From Micrasema longulum (Eukaryota; Arthropoda; Insecta; Trichoptera; Brachycentridae): 64,000 nucleotides of DNA. This document shows positions 1 through 12,600 of the stretch, one piece after another. The notes beneath the pieces were generated by a model that made no database searches, was not told the origin of the DNA, and saw nothing but the letters and a program-made list of their open reading frames with translations. The DNA lies in contig JAGVSM010001309.1 of the NCBI GenBank assembly GCA_022494885.1, positions 62,001 through 126,000 on the forward strand, written 5' to 3'. A program made the translations under genes and the position numbers. Each line of letters begins with the position of its first letter. The first letter of the stretch is position 1.

Positions 1-124
1 GAGTAAACTTATCGGTAAGACTTTCATCTTTTGCAAACAGATAACCAATACGTTTAAAATGAAAATGGTAAAAAAAACAAAATAATTAAACGTGAAATTT
101 ATTGCAATAGAGAGTAAAAAGAAT

Positions 125-290
125 TTTGAGAATGGAAATGGAAGTTAAGCCATTTAAATGTTGTATGGTATTTAATTGGAAAGTTTATGTGAACACTTTA
201 TAACATTCATCATTTAGCCTGTTTAAATATCTACATTTCTTAGACTCTTCCATCTGTCGACTTTTGTGAAGTACAAACTTGTAAAAACTA
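125..290 (+). repeat. repeat family M, decayed copy
   Basis: GAATGGAAATGGAAGTTAAG, ACACTTTATAACATTCATCA, GTTTAAATATCTACATTTCT and CTCTTCCATCTGTCGACTTT follow the order of the better copies at 27150 and 61550. Confidence 0.45.
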
Positions 291-463
291 AAAAAAAAAC
301 TTTCAAACGTGTGACTAAATGTTCGTGTGATTATAAGTGCACCTATGAGTAGCGGTGTATGCGTGAGAGGGTGAGAATAAGTGTGTATGAGTGTGTGTAT
401 GTGTTGTTAATCAAATCTATCGTTTATCGTTTTAATACAACTTCAATGACTGTATTTTTCCAG

Positions 464-652
464 GTTTTCTTAAAACGGGCGCTAAAAGCTCTGCCCAGGG
501 GAACTTCGGGCTCATGGACCTCGTGGCGGGCCTGCACTGGTTGCGAGAGAACCTTCCTGCCTTTGGGGGCGATCCTGACCGTGTCACCATTATGGGACAC
601 GGCACGGGAGCGGCTCTGGCAAATTTCATCGCAGTGTCGCCAGTGGCAAGAG
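464..652 (+). CDS. Nlg: neuroligin exon: nucleophile-elbow region
   Basis: Acceptor tttttccag and donor ag|gtataa bound 189 bases; the first two complete a codon begun upstream (entry phase 1) and the last base is left over (exit phase 1). The product begins FLKTGAKSSAQGNFGLMDL, continues through LHWLRENLPAFGGDPDRVTI and reaches MGHGTGAALANF. This is the esterase block QGNxGLxDxxxALxWVxxNIxxFGGDPxxVTxxGxSxG. The catalytic serine of GESAG is replaced: the motif reads GHGTG, as in neuroligins, so esterase activity is not expected. The exon is far more GC-rich than the flanking introns. Confidence 0.93.
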
Positions 653-3600
653 GTATAATCATGTTTTAGATTATAAATTTCTATTTTCTTTATCCGTAAG
701 AATGCAAATCGAAAACAGCCATCAATCTTGCTGAATACAGTTTCTGAACATAGTATGGTCATTTTTTTCTGAATGTGTTGGCAGCTAAGCATCTATCTGC
801 ATTCTATTCATTAACCACTTGAAGAGTGTTTGGCATTTGGTGTCCTAATATCTTATTGTATTACCTTAACTATTTCTATCCCGTTTGATTTTAATCATAC
901 ATGAAGATAATCAATATTACAAGAAATTTAATTGAATATATTTCGATAGATTTATAAAGAATAAATTTTTTTTGGAGTAAAAAATATGAACACATGTATA
1001 ATTTTGATGAAATCAGAAGCAAACATGGTTTCAATATGAAATTTAATGCAGATCACGTTCATTTAAAAATGCTCCACGTCCAAAATGATTTGTGACAAAA
1101 TTAATTGGACTTGTTCATGTCCACATCAAAAACGAATTTGATTAACTTTTTTCAAACGTACCGTTTAATAATTTATGTGATTTACCGAGTTACACTTTTA
1201 AAATATTTAAAGGAAATAATATTATACAAACCAAATAAATTAATAAAAAGTGCTGTCAATAAAAACTTTCCCGCGAAAGATTTCTGGTCTGTAAAAAAAC
1301 TTTTTCCTTTCCAAAAACACACGTGTTAAGTTTTCTACATACTTTTATTCTTTATAGTAGGCTAATATGGGGGCCTCCGTTGTGTAATGGCTAAGATAAT
1401 ATTTGACGCAGGGAAGGTTCCGGGTTCGATTCCCGGTGAGAACGCGATAATTAATTATTTTTTCTCAACACTGGGTGCATTGTAATTATTACCACTATTA
1501 AATACCACTTTATAATACCCTGCCCGGTTATGGTGCTAAAAAAAGTACATAAAAATAATAAGAGTCATGGTAATATAATATTCATACCCAGCATGCAAAG
1601 ACAATAGAAAAATAGTGACTATTACAAAGCGGGCAGGGTGATCACTTAACGCATCCTTTGACAGTTCATAAGCTCTTTAAGTGCCCTGATTTTCATTTTC
1701 TCAACAGTTTAATCACTGCTTAGAAAATATCTGAAATTGTTAAAATATTTCTTCATTAAACTCAACATTATTATCACGTTTACTATCTTACAAAAAAAGA
1801 TGGTCTGTCCTTGTGTGCTTCATTTATTTTTTAATGTCCTTTAACAGAACAAGGGGTTTTAACGATGAGAAATATAAAACATAATCTGGGTGTTTAATTT
1901 TATCACTGCCACTTTGCATGTACCATGAAAAAAAAAATAGTAGTGTTAAATTCAGACCAAAACAGAAGTATGTTAAAAGCTTTTACGTTTTTAATTTCAA
2001 AACAGCGAACCCAGTAGAAACTATCGCACATTAAATTTTTTTTTTTTTTTACAAAACAAGTTTAAAATTACGATGTTTTGTAAACACATAATTAATAATA
2101 ACGGTTTTACCTCTCTAATAGACTAAAAACTCGTGTTTAGGAAGGGAGTTTGTTTTACATTAAAGATAATGTTCCTTCACCGGGGTGTCCCGTTTATATA
2201 GTATTTCAATATAATATTTGATTATGATTTCGTTTTTATTATCTTAAACAGGTTCTTTGATATGAAATTATTGTATACAATTATTGTTTTGCCCTGGTTT
2301 GTCTTTGCTAAATAGTTTCATGTTTTTTTTGTTCAGTTTCTTGCATTTTGTTTCTTCATGTAACTGTTGTATTTGGCTTAGGCCGTATATATAATAAATA
2401 AATAAATAAAATAATTTATTCTAAAAGATACATTATTTTCAACTTTACGAAGATCAGGATAAAGTGGGTCTCATGTGTTTTAGTTTCGATTGAAATTTTT
2501 GAATATTTAAATTGATTCTAAGATTTTCGGAAGATTATAAAAGTATTTTTCCCTTAATATATATTATTATTATTTAAAGCTGCAGTTTTATTTCATGTAT
2601 GTAAAATTTAATTATTTGGAAGTCTGGGTTTTGTAAATTTTGTAAATTACTAGGTTTGTTTTCATTGAAAATCGGTATGACATATGCTTTTTTAAAGATG
2701 TCGTCAATTGAAGATCTAGTTCTTTAAAAATTAAATTTGAAGGGTAAGTTTTAGGTTTTTAGAATATTATTTTAGCTTTTGTTTTATGGGTAATTAAAAG
2801 TGGACGTACATTTGTCTTTGACTCCATACTGCACAGTTTATTATAAAATTGCGTAGTAAATAGTTTTTGGATTTTACGGAAAGAGAATGTTTCTTAGTGT
2901 AATGAATAAGTTTTTTTTACTCGTTTTACTACGGCCTTTATTTGTTATTTCAATTTCATATTATCTAAGATAATACAAAGGTACATTATATCATTAGACT
3001 TTTTTATTGTCTTGCTGCACATAATACAACAGTAAATATTGTTTTGGTTACTATGATTATGATATGAAAATAAGTAAGAAGATCACAATTATTTATTGAA
3101 AGGGGTAGAAATTATGTTTTGTTGCTATTCAGTAATATCAGATTGAAATTAAACAATTCTTTAAATAAATTGATTTGTCAGTTTTTTATTATTATTATTA
3201 TTTTTTTATTTTTTTTATTTATTAATCATAAAACACAAAGTATTTTACAAGTATAATATGTTGAATTATATTACCAGGAGTTACAGCAACTTAACATTTA
3301 AAAAATAACATTTGTTGAGAACAACAAAAAAACAAAGCAATTTTAGCACCTTTATTACTAAATATAGCATAACAATATATACGCCAAAAACCTTTGCTTA
3401 CACAAGCAGAATAAATATATTAAAAAACGCTTTTAAGAATAAAAAAAAAGTAGTGAATCTACTAAGGCAGATAAGGTCATTAACATCACATACCATGCAG
3501 ATGATGCAGCCATAGTGATGATGATAACATATCCATCTCAGTTAGTAAACATCTGGATGCCTAAACACATGATTATTGGAAACATAATTCGGATATACAA

Positions 3601-6600
3601 AACGTGTGTCAGACCGATCATGGTGTATACAATAGAGGCGAGGATAGATAAAGAGAAAATAAAAATTACAAAAAACCAAGTAGAAAAACTAAATTGAAAA
3701 GTTGGCACTATTGTTTACATTCTCCAATAAATTTATTATTATAACAGTGTCGTCTGTACAAAACACGATTTTACTTTTCAAATTTGAAGCAAAAATTTCA
3801 TTTACATACATGACAAATAATGGAGGACCCGAAACAGTGCTTTGCGGTACACCAACATTTATTATTTGTTGTTTCGGTTAGTTGTTTTTTATTTTACCCA
3901 AATAAAATTTACTATTTTAAATTGTTCCTTAGACATATCTTGAAATATGCTTTTACCGTTATTTGCAAGAAATAATTGAAAAGGCTCTGTATTAGTAGAA
4001 TAACTGGAAAGTACGTGTATGAAATATGTATTATTTTACGATAAACATACATATTGCAACAGAGATAGAGAACATATTAGAGGAGGAAATATGAAAGTCT
4101 AGACCTTTACAGGGCTCATTACCTGTCATTGGCTAGTTCAAGTGATCACTTTACACATTGTGAAACTTTTATTTATCTATTTATACATATAAGTCATAAG
4201 CCATCTTAATTATTTTGAATCGACTATCGTAAACTCGCGGATCGGAGGTCCGAAGTTCAAATACCAGTCTAGCCCGACTTAATAATCATTTTTTCATAAA
4301 ATGTTATTTACAACTCGTTGAAAGTACCTACCGAAATTGAAATATCTGAGTGGATTATAAGAACGCAAATATTTTTAAAAAATGAGAAAAAAAAACAGAA
4401 TAAAAGGCCCGTAAATGATTTATACATTCCCTTCTCTAATATATTTTCCATCTCTGTTGTAATATGTATATATAAACAACTTTTTAGGGAGTTATTTAGA
4501 TTAAATTAAATCCCGTCTTTGTCTACAGAAATTGGGACAAAGTCAAAAGTCCAGTCGAGTTTCGATAAAAATTAGAGCCTGGTTTTTCAAAAATATGACA
4601 TATTCGTGAATATCGACCAGTCAATTTTTAGTTCAACTCAACCGGATAGCGTCACAAGTCACAACATACTATCGCATTATTTCCGTGCGTCTTGAACGTA
4701 AACACCGACTATATGTAATTTGTTCAATAAAAAAAACATTTAATCGCTTAATCAATGTTAAAAACATAAATGCGATTAATAACATTAAAAAATAAATATT
4801 AGGACAAGGGTTTTCACATGGACATAGTTTTAAAGGTAATGCATCAAGAAAAAAAAAGTATTTATTTACAACTTAAACGGTACATGTTTTTACTGTTACA
4901 GTAAGGTTGTAGTTGATAACATAAAAATAGGAAATTAAAAAAAATGCATAAAATTGACAGGTGTTTATACAATACCGTGTGTTTGCTAGCAGGTTTTACA
5001 CTTTAAATCACGCTGTCTCTGTTTATAGTTTATATAGCTGAGAGATAAAAGGGATCATTCAACGCAGGACAACGGCGGATTTTTTTTTTATGAGCCCGTG
5101 GACAAAGGCCCATTGACCAAGTACAAGAACTCGACCAATGTGGCGACGCGACGTTTTGTTCTCGGTTCAATATTTGAAGATTGAGTGATGGCCGTCGAAC
5201 CAGTTGATATGGAAGTGGATGAAGAAGTTCGAAAGAATAGGATCAGTCGGAAATGAACCTCGACCCGGACCTCCAGTTTTGTTTTGAGTCTGGAAAACAA
5301 TTTTTTTTTTGCGAAATCCGTATAAATCTAACCGCATTTTCTGGCAATAAGTCTTTGGTACAAAATATTTTGAAGAAAAATTTAAAATTCCATCCATACC
5401 AGCTGCAAATCATCCAGCAGACGGAAGAAAATGATAACATACGGGGGAAAAAAAATGCTATTGTGATTTTGAAAGGATTTTCTTCCCCGACAAGTTTAAA
5501 CAAATTTTTTTTAGTAGCGAGGTGCATTTTTACATTAAAAATTACGTCAATAAATAAAATATGTGCTACTAGAGTGAGATTTTTCGCAAAAAATCCATCA
5601 AAAGTCACTCTATAGCCTGAAGATCGCTGTTCGATGCGCCATTTCCGGCTGACGTGTCATCGGGCCATTTTTTTTGTCATCGTGAAACAGTAGCTTCAGA
5701 ACAATATCGCGTAATAATGTATTTTTTTATACAGAAACTGCAGCTACATGATGATTTCAACAATATAACCCATTTCATGAGAGATAGAGCCACAGCATAT
5801 ACAACGAAAGCATCGATGGCCAAAGTAAGGAGCATTTTTTTAGAAAATTAATAAGTCACTTCGGTGGCATAGACTAGTTTTAAAGATTACCTGATCCGAT
5901 CCAATAACACTTCTTCAAATCGATAAATTGCCTTCAACAATAAGTAATAAGCACCCTTCAGGAAAATATCCGATGTAAGATTGCAGCTGTCAGTCCAGAT
6001 CTCTGTGAGCTAGTTTTTGCAAACATGAGGTCACGTTTGCATGAGTGTTTGCAACAAAACAGATAACATCTGGGTCAAGTTTTTTTTTAAACATCAAAAC
6101 GTATTATTTCTGATTATGAAAATAAATAAGGTATTAGAGTTTTAATAATTTATTGAAAAGTGCCAAATTTGCCGGCAGGTATAATAAGTTTATGATCTTT
6201 TTTCGATATTTGAAGATAAAACTTAAAATGAGTGTTCTTTTATAAATCCTAAGAAATGTATTATAAAAAATATCTTATTAAAACGATAGTCATTGGGATC
6301 AAATCAAAAGGTATATAATGTTACATTTTGATTAATTAAAGGTTTCTAAAAGTTGCGGCGTTTTCATAAACCTTCTTGAAATGTGTCAAGTTTAATCTCA
6401 CTAATGCTCAAAATAACAGTGTTGCTTAAAGTTTTAAAACGCAGTTATTCTACAAACTTGTCCTTATTTATCATATTTTAATTGAAGTACAACAAACAAT
6501 TTCGGTAACCGCTGTAATAAGTTTCACTTTTAAGGAAATAAATAATTGTACAGTTCATTTATCACTGTCGGCGGTAGTTTAAAAAATGTAATAAATATTC

Positions 6601-9600
6601 AGCAAGGACGAGGAAAATTAAAGGATGCCGACATTTTTAATAGCGCAAAACCCATTTAACAAATACCTTTTATTAAAGGAATTTCAAATTAAAATTTAGT
6701 AGGTGCGAACCGGAACGTATCCTTGAAGAATAAATTTTATACATCTACATATATAGTACCAGTTAAATTACATTTTTAGTTTTGTTACATTTAAAAAAAA
6801 GGAATACTGTGTACTGTAGTTTCAATGATTGAAATGTTTTAACTTTAGAGCAATTTATCGTTTTTGTACAGAATACTTTAAGAACGCTTGAAAAAGCAAA
6901 AAACTTGACATTGCAATCGTGTTTGAATGTGAACAAAGAAAAGGGGGGGTCTTTGACGTTAATAAGTTGATTATTTCACAATCAAGCAGTTACTACTGTG
7001 AAAGAAAAGGCGAAAAAATCAGAGCGGTGAGTGGGTATTGAAACGGTTCTTTCGTTACTAGAACGACGAGATGGCCCATGCTGTAATAATCTTGGAAAAG
7101 CTCTTTCAGATGAACATGCGAAATTTTATTTTATAAAAAAACACTGTTTTGACATGAAAATTAATTAGCTGCTTCAAAATTATATTAACGGCAAGGATAC
7201 TTTGTAACCGTAATCAAAGTTCAAAATTTAATTCAATACAATAATCTTCATTTAGACGATCAAATGTAACAACATGATCAATATCATTATTTTCCCATCT
7301 GTGTCCGGTGGTTCATAAAACACTGCATTTGTACTCCAAATGCGGCGTATCTATATTAATTTATCACATTAAAGGTTAGGTGATGAGTCCAACGTGTTTC
7401 CCTTTAAACCAGTATTTTTAATCCACCTTGCCAGAAACCGAACCCAGGACCTCAAGCATGGTAGGCGGATGCGTCAATCATTATAAACGAGGCAGACATA
7501 TTGACTCTTAATTCCCTTTTTGGGATCTTCACCTTTTATCGAGTCGAAAACACTCGCCCAGGGTTTCGGTTCCATATCATACACGAAACTATTTTTTTTA
7601 TCGGCCCGGACAAGGAGAATATCGTGATATTTTTTATTTACCCGTGCAATGATTTTAGGTATAATGTTGGGCTGTGGTTTCGTTAGTTTCGTGGTAACGT
7701 TGCAAACACCATATCTGATGAAATTCGCTCTTGACTCGAACTTTTGGCAAGTTCTTATTTACAACTTATTTAAAAAGTCTACAAAAATTGAACATTGCAT
7801 TACATATAACATAAAAACGTTGATAACCTTGGAATTAGGATATATTTGTAATGTTTCATTGAGTGAATATTACTATGCGACTAATTACTGACTTTTTCAT
7901 AATTACCAGTTTCGTAAATGAAATTAAGATTGAAATCTGGATACTTAAATGAATTTTGATTACAAAATTCGCTCCACCTACCAGGTCGAAAATTAATTCC
8001 AGACTTTATGTAATTTGTAACCCATTTGCTAATAGTGTATCTTCTTTGTTAGTTTACTAAATTATTGTAATATTTTTATTTAAATAAAAAATTTCACATT
8101 GAAATATTTCGAAATCCCAAAAATAAATTATTTACAATATAACTTCCTTCACTTCGTCTGACATTTCATCAAAGGAACCCTTAAACATAAAAAGAACCGC
8201 TTCAGTCCGAAGGAAATTAATCTAACTTTATTTAAATCATATCCTCGCTTTGACAGAATAAATTATATATTTTCCATGCAAAATTCTAAGCTTACAATCT
8301 CTTTCATTCATCTCTGGGTACTTGAGGTTAATCTTCGTCGCAATGTAGAAGACAGTTAACAAGTTGACGACTGCTATCGAAAAATTTATAATGGAAAAAG
8401 TGACAGTTTGTAATGATGGCTTTGATAATAGATGCTGGACATGATGGAATTTATGATAACTACATTCTGTTTGCTGAAGACGCTCAACAAGAAAGTACAA
8501 AAAGTAATACGTTCGTGACAGAAAAATTAACCTGTCGTTTTTTAATTTATTTTGAACTTGCTGGTCTGCAAAACCATAAGTTTTCTTATATTTTTATACG
8601 CCGCAGAAACATGCACCTTGAGAGAAAAATAACGAAGAATGATTGACGCTTACAAAATAAGGTGCTGGCGTAGAATATAAAGGATTCCATGGACATCACA
8701 CAGAATAATGGTCCTATAATCCGCCAATTGGATATTGAACGGCGTCTTTCTTGCACTACAAATTTGGCTACATACGAGACAGACTTGGTGATAGATGAAA
8801 CTTGCGTCACTCTTCAGGAGGCCTCAAAAAGCGCTGGAGACAGAAGTGGATAGAGGTTGATCCTAACGACGCACATAGGTGTATTTGATCTGAAAAGTCG
8901 ATCAAAAGACTAAAGTTACCAACCGTCGAATTCTAAGAAGCCGCTGCTATCTAAAATAGGTGCAGTAAGGGCTTAAGGCACAAAAGCCCGTCATTTTTTA
9001 ATACCCGCTACTCACAACTTCCAAATCATGCGTCTTTTAAGCGTCTTGCTTACTCGCACGTTCTATCATAAAGAATGTATACCGAAAAAACTGAGTAAAA
9101 TTTGTAGTGTTTTTAAATCCAGTTAAGTAAGTTGTAATAATTTTTAAAATGGATATTATTGAATCGAGTAAGTAAAAATAAATTCATTACCTTATTAAAA
9201 AAATAATTTTTTTTTGTTTGTTTTATTGATTTTTACTAAATAACTTATTTGTCATGGAATGCATATATTTATTTTTTATTTTAAATTTAAAAAAAAAAAA
9301 AATTGTTTGGGCACCTGTTTTCGGTTTAATTTTTTTACATGTTTTAGTTTTGAATGTTGTAAGTGTATTTTTTTTAAAAGCAATTGCTAAAAAGTTGCCG
9401 ATAATAAAAAAAAGATGTAAAAATGTTTCGTCGTTATTTTGTAAGACAAACATATTTTTTTACCAACTTCATAGCTTTTAATATTAATTTTATTACTAAT
9501 TAAATACACAAAAAAATCGAGTAAAATTTAAAGTATTTTTGAGTCCGGTTACGTAAATTATGATTATTTTCCAGATTAATATTATAGAATTGGGTATGTA

Positions 9601-12600
9601 GAACTAAATTAACGACCTCATTATCAAATTACTTCTCTATTTTTATTCATATTTTTTGTTCACATACATATTTTATAATTTTTAAAAACAATTTTCTTGC
9701 GTTTCTGGGCCTGTTCAAGCCCGAACTTTTAAAATATGTTTTAGTTTTTTCTCTTTGTTTTTTTTAAAAAAAAAAACATTCGACAAAAAGTTGCAAAAGT
9801 AAAAATAAATCGAATTATAACGTTATTCTGTACTTTATTTTTAAATTTTTGGAAATATTTTTTTTAGTAGTTTCTGCATTTTCAATTCAATTTTTGTAAA
9901 TATTTTTATCAAGAGTTTCCGTATTTTGCTTTTCTAATTTTATTAATATTTTTATCAAGTGTTTCTGTGTTTTGTTTATTAATTTGTGGAAAATGTATTT
10001 ATATCATGTTTCTGTATTTTGATTTGGAATTTTTGTATTGATTATATTGTGCCTTTTCAATTTTTATTTCATATTACTTAACATAAAATGTCATAGATAT
10101 CATTTTAGTATACTTTCTCTGTTTTATTTTAAGTTTCTTTGTATTTTAACACTTCTATGCAAATGGTGATTTACATCGCAAATTTATGACGCATGGGGGG
10201 CGCATTTCGGTCATACGCATTTCCTTATTCTTCTTCGTCCTTATTGTGTGATTTTAAATTTTAATGTTAATTTTTGAAGTACTTAGTTAAAAGAGTACAA
10301 ATAAAACGAATGTACATTAAAAATAATGTTGATAGACCTTAAGCGAATACTACTCTGTGCGACGCGACGTGTTTTGCTCTTGCTAACTAGACCAAAACTC
10401 CTTTGCTTAAAGCAATCGACTTTAGAAAAATAAATAGTTTTACAGAACTTTTTATAATATTGATTTCATCAATTTACAAAATATTGGGTAAATTTTACAA
10501 AAAATTTCAACTAAAGATATAAAAGTATATTATGTGCGTCTTCGCAAATATGGTGCGGTACGTCCTTAGTTGACGGTTAAATACGCTATTTCATGGATCA
10601 ATAATTTAAATTGCCGCCTACAAACTGGGTACTTAATACTTTTTATGTGTAGACTGCAAACCTAATTAGCTTTTGTTAAAATATTGATTTTCCATTGACG
10701 TATAGATACACAGACATGCCCCTAGCCCTCAAAAATGATGACACTTAACTCATTGCCTAACGCTCAGTCATACCTAACGAGTATTTAGTCGTTCTTTATT
10801 TAGAAGCGAAACAAAAACGCCCACTTGTGTCATGAAAATGTGTTAAATCATTTTCGATAAACATTGTAAAAATAATTGCGTTTAATAACTTTTCATTGAT
10901 AAATATTTGTTCAAAGGTAATTAACAGAGCTCAAAACAATTAATTTTCAAATATAAATATTATTTTTTATAAACGTCAAACTACGCATAGCGGAAATTGA
11001 GAAGCTCTTTTTTGTTACAATGGTGCACATAGAAATACGTTTTTGATACATGATAAACGTGAGATAATATCATACTTTCATTCTTTAAAATTCTTTGAAA
11101 AGAAACGAATGGGTTGAAATGTAAGAAATTTTATAAAAAAACCTGATTGGGACAATTAATGTTCAACCAAAAACAAATGTTGATTGTTAACATTGAAAAT
11201 ACAAACTTCTTTATATATCAAAAATGGACATCCTTGAATATTTGGTAGCATATGCATGCGCGTTGAAGGCAGCCCTGGTTTAAATAAAAAGTACTTGGTA
11301 ACTATAGGTATGTTTTCGGGTCACTACATTTTAAATATTTTACCCTACAGGGCATATCTGTGTGATTATATTATATTTTATGAAATTATATTAATATTAT
11401 AATTCCCTTAAATGACGGTCAGATTCAAAATTCAGAGTCAAAATTAAAATGAAAACACAAATTTAAATTAATATTTCAAGCCGATCTTGCGGAAAATCAA
11501 ACTAAATTCTTACTTGGTAAGTTATGCGCTAGTTAAAATACCAGGAGGTGAAATCAAATAGTAAATTTAAGAAAAACCGACGGTACATTATTTAATTTCC
11601 AGAGTAGTATTTTTAATATCATATTATTATTACATGTGAATGTTAATCAGTACGTTAACTATACTTCCTCTTTTTTTTTCAAACTTGCGCACTATCCATT
11701 GTTCGTCTGTGAAATCAACTCCCATCAAAATATGTTTTTACAGCAATTTCATAAAGAGAAAACGAGGAGAGATTGAGAAAGAGAAACGATATGCTTATTC
11801 AGACGTGATTTAAACTAAATCCATTGGAAGAAACCTTACCTATCTCTTACTTAAATTCTCCTCTTTTCCTTTCCTTTTATTCTTGTTTCCTAATGTATCG
11901 ACATAAATTCATTTATAAATACAAATTGCTAGCTTTATTTAAGGTAGTAATTTGAATTTTTTTTTTTTTTTTATTAAAACTAAAAAAATAATAACATCTT
12001 TTATTAAATTCGTTAGTTGGAGGAAATCGCTATTAGGCATTGAGCCCACCAACGTACAATAAATATTGTATTGAAGTTATATATTTTTTTAAATAGCAGC
12101 CAGTGACAGGACAAAAAAAGTCATAAGCCATGTTAGCGCCTAGATTTGCACATTTCCTTAAAATTCCCTCATCTCAAGTACGTTAGCTATTAATTCTGTG
12201 TCTCACTTGAGGTTTAGGATTAAGATGAAATTTTAATACAGTTTATTATTTCAGTAGTAACAGTATACAAAAATTTGGATCTACCAAAAATATTTCATTT
12301 TTTCATAGTTAAAAGTACATAATATATTGTATCAATTTGTTTGTAATGTAGACAGTAAACGGTTTCAAACAGATTTTTCCGGGCTAATGAGCGTTCCTGT
12401 TTGTTTGAAATTAGTGTAAAAGCTTAGTGTTTTTTTGCTCAAACATTTGTCCTGTATTTCAAACAAGAGGCATATATTTCTACTTTAGTAAAATTTCGGG
12501 TCCTTGGTAAAAAGTTGGACCACTTACGGCTTTACTAATGCAAAGTAAACACAAATTTCCCGACTAAAGTTAGACAAACAAGAAATTGTAAAAAATATAT

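Noticed and set aside
5253..5615. 120-codon plus-strand frame as a real small gene
   Set aside because: It is one frame of a transposase relic; the matching family segments continue in other frames on both sides.
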